From Chimonanthus salicifolius (Eukaryota > Streptophyta > Magnoliopsida > Laurales > Calycanthaceae), in the NCBI GenBank assembly GCA_013350335.1, contig CM023533.1:27262869-27326868 (forward strand): a DNA stretch of 64,000 nucleotides, given 5' to 3'. Shown here piece after piece: positions 1 through 13,600 of the stretch. The notes under the pieces are model-generated. The model did no database searches, had not been told where the DNA came from, and saw nothing but the letters and a program-made list of their open reading frames with translations. Position numbers and translations under genes: made by a program. Each line of letters begins with the position of its first letter. The first letter of the stretch is position 1.

Positions 1-765
1 GGATTCAATTCTCCAATTACATTCATCTATTTAATTAAATTTTAATTGCAAATGTACTCAATTTGACACCAATTTCACTTTTAAAACTAATTGATCCAAT
101 TCAATGAATTTTCTCCATAAATAAATGAGAAATTTTAAGGGTTTTAAAAATATGACTTCGCTTGTCCAATCAAAATAAAATTTTATATGTACTACATATA
201 AGACAAGACCTTTTAAACCTACTAATCCATGTGGGCCTAAAAGTTTCATGGGAACTAGTTTTTAAGGGACTTTTGTGTGAACGACCAAAGGATGCCATCT
301 AGGCTTACGCAATCTGTGAGTTTGAAAAGTCTTAGTTTTTTATGGTACATTTAAAATTTCACATACTTTTAAGACTCAAATTTTGACATTTATCTAAGGG
401 TGAAAATTCATCGAATTAACTCAATTAGCTTAAAAAAAGTTAAATTGAATATGAGTTAAGGAGAGTGGTAGGTGTCAGGAGATTATAAGATCCATTAGAT
501 CTAATGTAGACTCCACAAACCAAATTTTTCATGAAGTTCTCATGAGAATTATTCTTACATCTATCAAGTGAGTTTAAACATAAATGAGCTTCGAAATAGG
601 TCCAAAGGTTCAGATGGTAAGGTGTAGCTTGAACTTGAGATGTTTAGTCAAGAGCTGAATTTCTCAAATTTGAGTGAACTAGCTTGACTTGTATTTCCAA
701 GTGAGAATCCCACTCTCACAACATCTAAACCATAGACCTCACATTTCTAACTCTTCCCCTCATAC
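1..765 (-). other. Intron 4 of RLK copy 1 (runs off left edge)
   Basis: No exon is visible here. The sequence matches the intron between kinase exons 4 and 5 of RLK copies 2 and 3 (compare 8082 onward and 27398 onward), so it is intronic and the rest of the kinase lies beyond the left edge. Confidence 0.75.
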
Positions 766-2839
766 CTTGAGCAACATCCAATGCTATCCGGAGCCGCTTG
801 TTCCAACATAACATCTTCTCATTGCTGCAGTCTGTATTAATTCATGCAATGACAGAAAATGATGTCAAATTAAAATTTAAAAAGTGTTAATTATAAAGAG
901 AGGGAAGACCACACCCCAACGAGGAGCTGAAAGGTTTGAATAGTATAGGAAAGGAAAGACAACTAGATAGTATGCCCCTCTTAGAGTAGGGAATGAACAA
1001 AGGAAATTTTTATATTTATAAGATGGTGAGTCTAAGTAGTGCCACTGTTTAAGATACTAAGATTTATCAAAATGAGGCCCTGTCATGTGTATTATGTAAT
1101 ACTCCTTCCGTCCCATTTTAATTGTCTCATTTGAAACATTTTTATTTTTAAAAAACTCTGTATATAAGTCTAGCACTCAACGTGATCTCATTCATTTTCA
1201 ACACACTTTATGCTATTCTAATATGAATGAGAGAACTATTTTGAGACAATCCCAAAATCAATAGAAGAGAACTAAATTAAGACACAGGGAGTATATAAAT
1301 AATACCTGAGAGTTGCTTGCCAAGGCTTCCTTCTCCCATGTAAGTGAAGATAAGAGCCATGTTATCCTCATCGTTGCAGTAGCCGACAAATGGAACTAAG
1401 TTCTTATGGTGAATTCTAATTAGAAGCTGTGCCTGCAATACCAACATGAAAACTACTCAACAAAGTTTATTGGATTAGGATAGTAATTGAAGTTTATATC
1501 TAATTAGTTTGTTCTAATTATAAACTACTCAGCAAAGTTTATTGGATTAGAAGAATGGAACTAAGTTCTAGACCTTGATACTAGTCTCACTCTCACCTCA
1601 TTCTGAAATTCATTGGAGCCTTGATGGGAATGAAGGAAGGAGTTAATTGATTGAAGAGAGAGCATTTTAACTGCAATTTGAGTACCGTCTTCCAATTGGC
1701 CATGGTAAACAGTCCCAAACCCTCCTTTACCAATGCTCCGTTGAAAGTTGTCAGTCATCCTCACCACTTCTGAATATGTAAATTGTCTATTCTCAGACTC
1801 CAAAGCAGCTCCATTCTTCTTTCTTCTCTTCAAAATGAGATCTGCAAAAAAATTCCCTGAAACAGATTACTTTTTGGGTTCCCTCTAGTCGATCAAGAAA
1901 TTAAGCATTATAATCACTGGCCAAGATGGTCAGATACTGACTCTGCTTTCTTTTTCTTTTTATGCAGTCTTTTGCAAAGAACCCGGGCAGAGCAACCGCT
2001 GCCAGAGCCACGATCCCTGTCACCACAAGAATCGCTGCGAGAACTTTGGGCGAGATTTTGGCGGAGGTGGCGCATGAGCCCAGGTTGAGGAAAGGGTTAG
2101 TTGCGCACAGGCCTGTATTGTTGAGGAAGCTGCTACCGTACGCATAGCTGTCCCACTCGTCCGGGATCTTGCCACTGAGTCGGTTTGAGGAGAGGTTGAG
2201 TTCGTTCAATCGGAGGAATACGAGACCTGGCGGAATCTCGCCGGACAGCTGATTACCAGACAGGTCCAACGAGTTCAGCCCACCCGGTATCGAAATTTCC
2301 CAGGGAATCTCGCCGGATATCCTGTTGTTGCTGAGGTTGAGCACAGTGAGGGACTGACAAAGGTAAATTTCCGGCGGAATCACGCCGGATATCATGTTGT
2401 TGCTGAGGTCGAGCACGGTGAGCGACCGTAAAAAGAAAATTTCGGGCTGAATCACGCCGGAGATTCTGTTGCTGTCGAGATTCAGCGTCTGTAGCTTGGA
2501 GCAGTTGTAGAGGGAGGTTGGGAAGGGACCGGGGATGTTGTTCCAGTTGAGGTCGATGGTTGAGATGTTGGCGAGGTCGCAGATGGAGGGAGGGATGGGG
2601 TAGGAGAGGTCCTTGTCACGGAGGACGATGCCGGTGACGGAGCCCCCGGTGCACGTGACGCCGGTCCAGTTGCAGTAGGACCCACTGGATGGGTCCCAGC
2701 TAACTAGAGTTGTTGGGTTGCCCCAATCATCTTTAATTTTGAGGAGCGTTTGGAGCTCCTGTTGGGATTGGGATTGGGATTGCAGAGGAAGGAAGAGTAA
2801 GAAGAAGAAGAATAAGGAGAAGAGAGAGGAAAGTTGCAT
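766..2839 (-). CDS. RLK copy 1: miniature chimeric LRR receptor kinase (3' part outside window)
   Basis: Plasma-membrane receptor kinase, coding exons 1942-2839, 1597-1841, 1306-1432 and 766-831; the remaining kinase exons lie off the left edge. The ATG at 2839 opens a hydrophobic signal peptide ([16 protein letters not shown]) followed by a Gln-Ser run, the N-terminal LRR cap with CNWTGVTC, a short LRR block, a transmembrane helix and a basic stop-transfer stretch. Compared with copy 3, 383 codons are missing in frame: the LYNCS repeat is joined directly to KLQTLNLDS at a TTGGA microhomology. One extra 24-residue LRR is present near the C-terminal end of the block. Exon 2 holds the kinase P-loop (GKGGFGTVYHG) and the VK lysine. 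All visible splice sites and reading phases agree with copy 3, so the gene may still be expressed. Ligand binding is probably changed, because most of the LRR spiral is gone. Confidence 0.75.
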
Positions 2840-3112
2840 TTTGGTCGTTATTTCCTCGTCCAGCCGAGAGAGAGGGTAAGTTAAGAGCTTGCACACATCA
2901 TTTATAGATAAGAATAAAGTTTCTTTTGAATTTGTTACTGTAATAATCTTTCCGGTCAAAGCAAAGAAAAAATACTCCAGTCCTCTTGTGACAGTTGACC
3001 TGAGAAAGAGACAGAGAGAGTGTGTGTGAGAGTTGTGCATCTCCATCTTCTGAATGTGAGTGTGTGATTTTAAAGATTACACGACTGAGCTGAGTTGGGT
3101 GCAACTTAGATC

Positions 3113-3188
3113 AAGTATGTTGGGATTGGGATTGGGATTGCAGAGGAAGGAAGAGTAATAAGAAGAAGAGGAGAGAGGGAAATTGCAT
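3113..3188 (-). pseudogene. Relic of an RLK signal-peptide exon upstream of copy 1
   Basis: The reverse strand reads MQFPSLLFFLLLFLPLQ followed by Gln-Ser repeats and then a stop. This is a second copy of the RLK signal-peptide start, placed about 350 bp upstream of the real start at 2839. It suggests an unequal exchange at the GGGATT-type hexamer repeat. The same relic lies upstream of copy 3 at about 31530-31599. Confidence 0.6.
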
Positions 3189-3299
3189 TATGATCGTTAT
3201 TCCCTCGTCCGTCCTCTGTTTGCAAGAGAGATGATAAGCTTTTTATGGCACGTGGCTGCTGTAGATTTGAGTAAGAGATTGCACTCATCATTTATAGTA

Positions 3300-4866
3300 A
3301 GAGTAAGGTTTGTTTTGTATTGATACTGTAATTAATCTTTCTGGTCAAATCATAGAAAACAAAGAAAGAGAGAAAAGTACTGCGAAATGTGGCCCTGTAT
3401 TGGTGGAATTAAAGACTCAAAAGATTTGACTGACTTTAAAAATTAATCGAAGGAGCTGCGTTTGATTGATTTTAAAGAAAAAGTTGAAATTTCAGATTTA
3501 ATTTATTAGAATACTAGTCTTTGGTTACAACTTGAGGTCACTCAACTGAGAAAAAAAGATTCTCACTAATTCCTTATAAACTTCAATTTGATAATTGAGA
3601 AAAAAAGATTCTCACTAATTCCTTATAAATTGGACCGGGAATCTCATTTTCTCTGCACCGGTTGGAGTTAATTTTTTCTAATTTTCCATTTTACCCTTTC
3701 TCTTCTGCTCTTTTCTCCTATTTTCTTCCAGTCAAGTACATAACTTGTAACACTCGGGGAATTTCACTGTTTTCTTGGAAACTCTTTTCTCCTATTTTCT
3801 TCCAGTCAAGTACATAAATTTAATTTAATTTTTTTTTTTAAAAGAACCTTTATCGGCAGATACATATCAACTGTTTTTATAATAACTATAATGATGATAC
3901 AATATACACGTATATATACACGATACATATCAATTAATCAATTATTTTTACTATCATACTAAAAACAAATTTCATCTTTTTCATATCCTTCTACTGAAAT
4001 TACATATTAATGTAATAATCTTAGATAAAAAAAAATTCCCTTGCATAGTATATCAACGTGCATATCGTAGCTGGGGCCCACTAATGGAGTGAAAGTCACG
4101 TTGAAGGAAGAAGCTTCTAAGCTTTTATTATATGCTGAATTCCTGCCCCCTTTTGTTGACTGTAGAAAAACCCCGTTGCCGTCGAAGAAGACTTCTTTTG
4201 TGGCCGATTACACCAACCTTGTCATTGTTCCAATGGAAGGAATGTCATTAGGCCTGCCAATCATCTTTGATTAGGTCTCTTACTTGGGTATTTAACATTA
4301 TAACTTGTACTATTGATGGGCAAGTAATTTATCTTTGGATTTCAAGTATTTATAGGCTTGAGTGGAAAAGTTAGAACTTAAACCTACACTAGATACATAG
4401 GACAACGCTTCAATCAAGTATTTATCTTTGCTCACTGGAATATGACTTCTGTGTGTTTCTTGTCTTTTGAGCATCTATTATTATGATAAAGGACATTGGA
4501 TTTGCTTCGTATTATTTGTTATTGGTAATAATCCCTCAAGAAGCTGGCAGTTTGAATTTATAACATATGGAGCAATATGACTATTCCTTTGTTTCTTCTG
4601 CATGTGTAGTGTGTGTTTTTTTTTAAATCTAATTTAATGTCCTCCAACCAAATAAAAGAATATTACCATTTATCTGAAGACCATGAGAAGTGTGTGACAT
4701 GGGTCATTTACACATTTTGAAGTGTCATTGCAACATTACTGAGATATGTTGTGCCTGCACATCTCTCTCTCTCTCTCTGAGTGGTCTTTGCAACAGGTTG
4801 TCTGAAGTCTGAATTGCAGTCTATTTTGCTATGACCAAGTCTTTTTGTGGTGAAATATCTATGCAG
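3300..4866. other. Spacer: RLK copy 1 upstream region and HXK A flank
   Basis: No conserved gene is visible. A 73-bp spaced direct repeat occurs at about 3710-3745 and 3783-3818. The stretch 3430-3640 is repeated in inverted orientation at about 41580-41780. From about 3838 the sequence matches 59855 onward (the HXK C flank), including a 61-codon open frame at 4089-4274 that is largely conserved at 60104-60289. The segment 4200-4866 matches HXK intron 7 of copy B. Confidence 0.55.
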
Positions 4867-5848
<982 letters not shown>

Positions 5849-6911
5849 GAAAAGAAGCAACCAAAATACCTTTTTTAAATTGTTTTGAGGCTTCTCTTGT
5901 TTTTCAATGCAAAGATCAGTTATCCTGAATCTTTTAAGTTATGCCCATGGAGCATAAATCTGTGGGAAAAAACAGTTTTGTATAAATTCCGGAAGCTAGA
6001 AATAGGGCATGACTTCCTATGCCTTTTTCTGCCACTGTTTTCTTTCATTTCCTTTTTTATATATATATATATTATCAATTTGTACTTAGGATTCCTCATG
6101 CTATCTTGTATTTTCTGTATCTTCATACTTCTGAATAAACAGGAGAAGTCCCTCACAAACTTTCAAGAAGTAGAATGTTTTTGGGTGGATTGGTTTCCTC
6201 TAAAACAATAAAGCCAAAATTTCAAGAAAATCATGGTCTCTCTGTTTAGTCTTTCTGCTTTTACTGGATGTATGAATTATTCAGGGGCTTGGGACATTCT
6301 GTTTTAGGTTGAAACTTGAACGTATGCACCTATAATAAGACATGTAATGATTAGACGAAGTCGACTCACTTTTTACACATGGAACATGTTTCAATTATAT
6401 CTTTGAATTTAAAATCCTTTTATGCTAGTAATGTCCAACATCACATGCCTACAACAGTCATCTACATATGAAAGATTAAAGAGATTAAAGTAGTAATTTT
6501 TTTTTTTTTTTCAGATAACACGAGTATCCCAAGTATGGTAGAAGTATATTAAGATTAAAAGGTTTTCATGATAGAAATTAGGCTGTAGCACTGTACATCA
6601 TTTTTCAACATTTATAATGACAAATTAGTTTTCTTGCGTATTTGAATAAAACTTGATAAGTTTTCTTACCTGGCGAAGTAGAGACTTTAGAAGACAAATT
6701 AGTTCTTCACATCAAAAATTCTAAATACTAAGAAAAAGCAGAACTTGGAAAAATAGGGAAAAGTGTCATATTAAAATATTAACTTTTTAATATCAATATT
6801 AGAAGTAAATACTAATAATCATAATAAAAATAATAATTCATTGAAAACAAATAAAATATCACTATTAATTACCTTCTTATCAATCCAAGTAATAATGCTA
6901 GCTGTGAAGTG
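5849..6911. other. Convergent intergenic spacer between HXK A and RLK copy 2
   Basis: This is 3' flank shared with HXK B (24563-26065) and HXK C (61912-64000). It contains a TA microsatellite near 6058-6072 and no coding sequence. It serves as the empty-site reference for insertions at 25015, 62387 and 63620. Confidence 0.7.
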
Positions 6912-8872
6912 CTAGCGTGGTAAAGGATAAAGTGAACTAATGGAGCCAATGTCCTCTTCTTCCCTTCTCTGCCTGCTTGTCCTTTGAATTGCATCCTCAA
7001 CTTCCAGGCTGCTTGTCCTTTGAATTGCATCCTCAATGCCCAGGCATTCCTTCAATTCTGCTACTACTTCGCTCATCGTCGGCCTTTGATTCGATCTTGG
7101 CAGTGTGCATGAAATTGCAATCTCTATAGCCTTGGAAATAACATTTATGTCGTAATCTTCTTTCATCCTTTGATCAATCAAACATCTCATGTCCCCGTCT
7201 GCAGCAAAATGACTCACCCACTCAATTATGCTCATAGGATCCAACTCCGAGCTTCGGATTATTGCAGGTTGCCCAGGTGACAAGCTGTAAGAGAACGACT
7301 CCGAAGCCATAAACATCGCTTTTCTCAGTTAATTTGTTGGAAATGCAGTACCTACAGAGCGAAAACAAAAATATACTCACAGTAGATTAGTTCTCAAATA
7401 GAAAGTGATGGAAATATGGATGGATAATAGGGTCAAGTATGAAGATAGAGATGAGCGATGAATTTAGAAACATACTCAGGGTCAAGATAACCATGTGTTC
7501 CCTTGACAGCAGTAGACATGTGAGTCCTATCCTCTCCGACAAAAGACTTGGACAGACCGAAGTCTGCTATTTTGGCCTCCAAATTCTCATTCAGAAGGAT
7601 GTTAGCAGTCTTCACATCTCTATGAATTATGGGTGGACTGTAACAGTTGTGCAAATATTCCAATCCTACAGCTCAATTTAGTGATCCGCATGTCAATACA
7701 CGAGGAGATAAAATTGTAGGAAATTTAGTATGAATGAGTTGAGCTGGGGCTTGCTTGAGTTCGACTTAAATGCTTAGTAAGACTAGCCAAACAAAACTAA
7801 AGGCTAGCTTAAATTTTTGCCAAACCAAGATCTAACCTAGCCCATTAACCACAAGCATAACCCAGCAATCTCAAAGCAAGCTCAGGTCGAGCTTGACCTA
7901 GGTTTGGCAATATTTAATTTGATGTTTGGGCTTAATTTTGTTAAAGAATTTAGTGATCCACATCAAACATGAGATTAACTTAAGCTCAGATCGAAACTTC
8001 AAACACTATAAATACATTTATATATGCATGTACCTATGCATGCATGAGAACTTTGGCATGTGGATCTCACAATAGATCTATTGGATTCAATTCTCCAATT
8101 ACATTCTTCTATTTCATTAAATTGCAAATGTACTCAATTTGACACTAATTTCACTTTTAAAACTAATTGATCCAACCCAATGAATTTTCTCCATAAATAT
8201 ATGAGAAATTTTGAGGGTCTTATAAATATGACTTCGCTTACCCAATTAAAATAAAATTTTATATGCACCATATATAAGACAAGACCTTTTAAACCTACTC
8301 ATCCATGTGAGCCTAAATAGAGCCCTTTGGTTATTTTCATGAAAATTCATGGGAACTAGCTTTTAAGGGACTTTAATGAAAACGATCAGAGGATGCCACC
8401 TAGGCCTACATAGATATGTGAGTTTGAAATACTTAGTTTTTAATGTACATTTAAAATTTCATCTTGATTGTACAAGAGAAGTCATACTTTTTAAGACTCT
8501 CAAATTCTGACATTTATCCAAGGGTGAAAATTCATCGGGTTAAATCAATTAGCTTAAAAAGTTAAATTGAATATGAGTGAAATTCTGAAGAGAGATGTAG
8601 GTGCCAGGAGATTATTAGATCCATAAGATTTAACATAGACTCCACAAACCAAAATTTTCATGGAATTCTCACGAGAATTATTCTTACATCTGGCAAGTGA
8701 GTTGATCTTGAGTTTAAACATAAATGAGCTTTCGAAATAGGTCCTAGAGATTCAGATGGTAAGGTGTAGCTTGAGCTGGAGTTTTTAGTCAAGAGCTGAG
8801 TTTCTCAAATCTGAGTGAACTAGCTTGACTTGTATTTTCAAGTGAGAATCCCACTCTCACAACATCGAAAAC

Positions 8873-9873
8873 CAGGGGTCGAGATATCGGCCAATACATA
8901 GCATATCGGCCGATATGTAGCGGATTTTCTGGACCGCACCATAGCGGCTGATACGCTATGTATCGGCCGTACATAAAGTTTATCGGCCGAGATGACCGAT
9001 AAATTGTCCGCAATATCGGTCACCATATTGGCCGATATGTATAAAAATCGGTATTTAAAATTTATTTATTTTTTTTTTAAAAAAACCGATATTGCCATTT
9101 TTACGGTTTTTCACGGTTTTGATGTATTTGGTGAAACTCAAGTAATTTCAAGTTTTCAACTTTGAAGTATTAGCACCAACCATTATTATTAGATTTAATA
9201 TATTATCTTTAAATCCATTAAAATTTTTGCCTCTAAGATTAAGAATTTAAAAAATTAGATAGATTAAGATACAACAAACATTTAAAAAAATCATAATACT
9301 AATCACTAAATTATAAATTTCTTACATACTTTTTCATAATTTAAATTAGAATTTTATTAAAATTGGGATCTTACTTTCTAGAATTTTGTATTTTGATTTT
9401 TATTTTGTACTTTTATTTCTTAAGAGACTTATGCTATTGATGGTAAAATATTTCTTTAATTAGATGTCGATCATAAATGCGAGGGTCAATTAAATTTAAG
9501 AAGTACAATTTAAGATGAATTTGTCAATGACATTTACAATTGGAATTTGAGATGGATGTAACATGCATAGATGTTAGGTTAACAAGTGATAGATTTTTTT
9601 TTTCTTTCATTTCTCTTCATTTTATTGTTAATTTTAATATTAATTGTATTCGAAACTTAAATAAATAATTTGAATATGTATATGACCGATATTTAATGAA
9701 AAAAATTACATTTTCAAGAAGCCCCAAATTTTCTGAAATTAACATAAACTTTTCGGACCAAAATGCAATTAAATGCAAATATCATAGGAGAGAGAAACTT
9801 ATCGGCCGATATTGCTACCGATATGCATATCGGCTGATATTTGCATATTGGCCGGCCGATATTTCGATCCCTG
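8873..9873. mobile_element. Non-autonomous hAT-like element, TATCGGCCGATA family (1001 bp)
   Basis: Absent at the same intron position in copies 1 (about 735) and 3 (about 28165). The ends are inverted: CAGGGGTCGAGATATCGGCC on the left and the complement of CAGGGATCGAAATATCGGCC on the right. The flanks (atcgaaaac and atctaaacc) look like a diverged 8-9 bp target duplication. CAGGG ends with an 8-bp duplication are typical of hAT elements. The interior is AT-rich with no transposase. Confidence 0.75.
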
Positions 9874-10682
9874 ATCTAAACCATAGACCTGACATTTCTA
9901 ACTTTTTCCCTCATACCTTGAGCAGCAACCAATGCTATCCGTAGCCGCTTGTTCCAACATAACATCTTCTCATTGCTGCATTCTGTATTAATTCATGCAA
10001 TGACAGAAAATGATGTCAAATTAAAATTTAAAAACTGTTAATTATAATTTTATTGTCTTTCTTCGTTAAACAAGAGTTCTTTTTTATGAAAAAAAAACCC
10101 TTAATGCGAAAGAGAGGGAGGACCACACCCCAACTAGCAGCTGAAAGGTTTGAATAGTATAGGAAATGAAAGACAACTAGATATTATGCCCCCCCTCTTA
10201 GAGTAGGGAACGAACAAAGGAAATTTTTATATTTATAAGATGGTGTCTCAAGTAGTTCCACAGCTTAAAATGCTACGACATATCAAAATGAGGCCCTGTC
10301 ATGTGTATTATGTAATACTTTCATCAAATTTTAATTGTCTCATTTGAAACATTTATATTTTTTAGTACTCATTATGATCTCATCTATTTTCAACACACTT
10401 TATGTTACTCCAATATAAATGAGACAACTATTTTGAGACAATCCCAAAATCTATACAAGACAACTAAATTAAGACACATGAAATATATAAATAATACCTA
10501 AGAGTTGCTTGCCAAGGTTTCCTTCCGGCATGTAAGTGAAGATAAGAGCCATATTATTCTCATCATTGCAATAGCCGACAAATGGAACTAAGTTCTTATG
10601 GTGAATTCTAATTAGAAGCCGTGCCTGCAATACCAACATGAAAACTACTCAGCAAAGTTTATTGGATTAGGATAGTAATTGA

Positions 10683-13600
10683 TGTCACGCCCCGACCCGA
10701 AGGGTGGGCCCTGAACGCGACTGATTTTTTTTTTTTTTGAAAGATAAACTGAACCACAAGCATTCTTACTGGGCCGGATCAATAGTTAGGCCCAGCGGTT
10801 ACACATTAGCCCATCATGTGGACTCAAACATGTACCATATGCTTCCCCCATAAAAATAGACATAACAACATCATAACATGCTCAAATCAAATCTAACATT
10901 GATTAATACAAAACATAAGAAAATCAATCATTGATTCATCATTCAAAACATTGTCTCAAAAAGGCAACATAGCCTACTACATCATTTTAACATAAATTAA
11001 GTACTACATCCGGTACTTAATAAAAGACAACGGTTTCAGAACCAATAGGGAAAGATCAGGGCATTCCCCTCCGGGGGAATCCCAAAATACTGTTTTAGCT
11101 TAATCGCCCTAAGCCTGAAAGAGAGGGTCATCCTCCTCGGGTTCATCTCCTGAAAGGTGAGTGGTGTGAGCTAACTAGCCCAGTGAAGGATAATTAACAA
11201 TGCAAATTAAGTAAATATAAAACAGGTTAGTAACAGTTCAATATCACATGCTCGATAGAAAAATAAGCATAATCTCAAGTAATATATCAACATCATTAAA
11301 CCACTGCCATTATCCACCGTAACGCCTGCCGACTACATTGAGACCAATATTAAGTCCCGACACGGTCAAAATACATCCTTACAAGTACATCTCCGGCTCT
11401 AACTTAGCCTATACTGACACCGTCAAGTCAGCAACTGACGACAGCATGGTCCGCCCATGGTCCAGTAGACATAAACCATCTCTCCTATGGCCGATATTGG
11501 TTCAATAGCCCAGGTACGTGGAAGCAGTCTTACATACACATACGATCAACATCGTAATATCATAATCATCACAACACTCTTACCATAGTGCATCATGTAT
11601 AGGCACATGAGTGGGTTCATCAAAAGCTGAAACCACTCATTGCTCAATATTCATCTCATCATAACACCTGTTTACAAAATCTGCAGAGTTAAGTTCCCTC
11701 ACCGTTCTGTGTGGTTACGCAGTCTCTGTTCAAACAACATACAAGTGCTCAATCAATATATATAACAAATACGTACACATACGTAGTATTTGGAAATTAT
11801 ACATTTTAACACAAAATATCCAGGGTTCATGGAAATGAGTCTCCTTCTTGGTTTCTATCCTTTTTAAATCATCCACAAGATAAGAATATAATAATAATAA
11901 TAAGGGGCTCAGTCCAAACTCATATTGTCTTCTGGGTATTGACCAGATTGACTTATTGAGTTAGGTCTAGATCTTCGGGTCACTTCTCGGTTGTCTTCTG
12001 GATAGGACCAGAGGTGACATTTTGAGTAGGCCTCGAGGTCACTCAGTACCCGATTATAGTGTCGTCCTGAAAGTGAATCACTCAGTTCCCGACCAATAGG
12101 GTCGGCCTGAAAGCGTATACAATAGTATTTACACTATAAATAATAAGAAAAAGGGGTTAGTACATTTTTAATTAACAAGGGGGGTATAACTCATCACAAA
12201 TAATCAAACACATTAAATAAATAATAATCAAGATAAAAACAGTAATCAAACAATATTTTATCATTTAAAAATGGGTCCCTCGGAACATCACCTCGGAACA
12301 AGGTACAGTGGCTTCGGATCATCCGAACCACACTAACTAAGTCACTGGCCTCGGAACTTGGGGCCTGACTTCGGATCGTCCGAAGACTGGGTCTCGGACC
12401 TTCCGAAATCCATCCGAACTGAAAAACAGAAAAGAGTAAGTCTCGGTGGGTCTGCAAAGCTCGGAACGTCCGAGGTCTGGGCTCGATACGTCCGAGAGGG
12501 TTCGGTCCTTCCGAGCTCGGCTCGGTGCATTCGAAAGAGGTCTTGCTCGCCTCAGGCGGATTGGGCTTCGGGTGAAGCTCGGAACATCCGAGGGTCACGG
12601 CTCGGACCGTCCGAAGGTTCGGACCGTCCGAAGATCGGCTCTCGGACCTTCCGAGAGTCGTCTTCTCCAACTGTCTGCACCAGCAGACAGTCACGGAGAT
12701 TCCACAGTGAAATGGGATTCCAGAAAGGGAGGGCTTCCCGGATTCGGTTTTCACATCCGTCTAGTTTGAAAGACTCCTCTGGGAGTCCTCTTTCCATAGG
12801 GAAAGGTTTGGAGCTCAGAGCTCACTGGGCCATCCGATCTTAAGGGTAAATCCTCACGGGGATATGAAACCCATGGTTTTCCTTAGATTTCAAAACTGGT
12901 TTTTTCTATCAAAACAGGGTCAAATTTAGTGTTGTTTGATTCTAAACCGGTTAGAATTTAAAAAGGAATGCAATGGATACCTTCACTTTGGTTCCTGGGC
13001 TGAAATTCAGATTTTTGAAAGTCTTTCCTTAAGCTTACTGTTACTGAAAAACAGCAGCTCAGCAGAGGTTTATCGGCCAGAATTAAACAGAGAGTAGGAG
13101 AGTAGAGAGAAGAGAAGAAATGCAATTTTTTTGCTGGGAGTTCCAACTGAACGAGGAAGGCTGAATTTATAGGCTTTCGGTTGAGGAGAGACGCCGGAAA
13201 TCAGCTGCATGATGGGACGGGACAAACGATCATCATTCGCCGGTAAGGTAAGAGATGGGATAGGACGACGGGAGCTCATCATTGCCGGAAATCCCGGAAA
13301 TCCTGACCGACCAGCCAGTGCACACGCCTGCATGGCGTGTGTACATTTTCTGCTGTTGCAGATTAGTCCCTCAGATATTTCAAAATTGCAGAAAGGTCCT
13401 GATTTAAAAAAAAATGATTTTTAAAACTAAAAGCAATAATTTAAAACCTCAAAAACTTGATCTAACCTTACAGATGGGTTGAGTTTTGAAAGTCCTTGAT
13501 CACCATAAAAATTTCAGATTTTATCTCTCACTAAAAACCCTTGATTTTAATAAAAATCATATTTTACCCATAATTACTTGATTAAACAAATGTAAAAATA

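Noticed and set aside
12194..12843. Overlapping open frames of 60-186 codons on both strands
   Set aside because: They lie in the palindromic, GC-rich part of the solo LTR, and stops are rare because of composition. No domain is recognisable.
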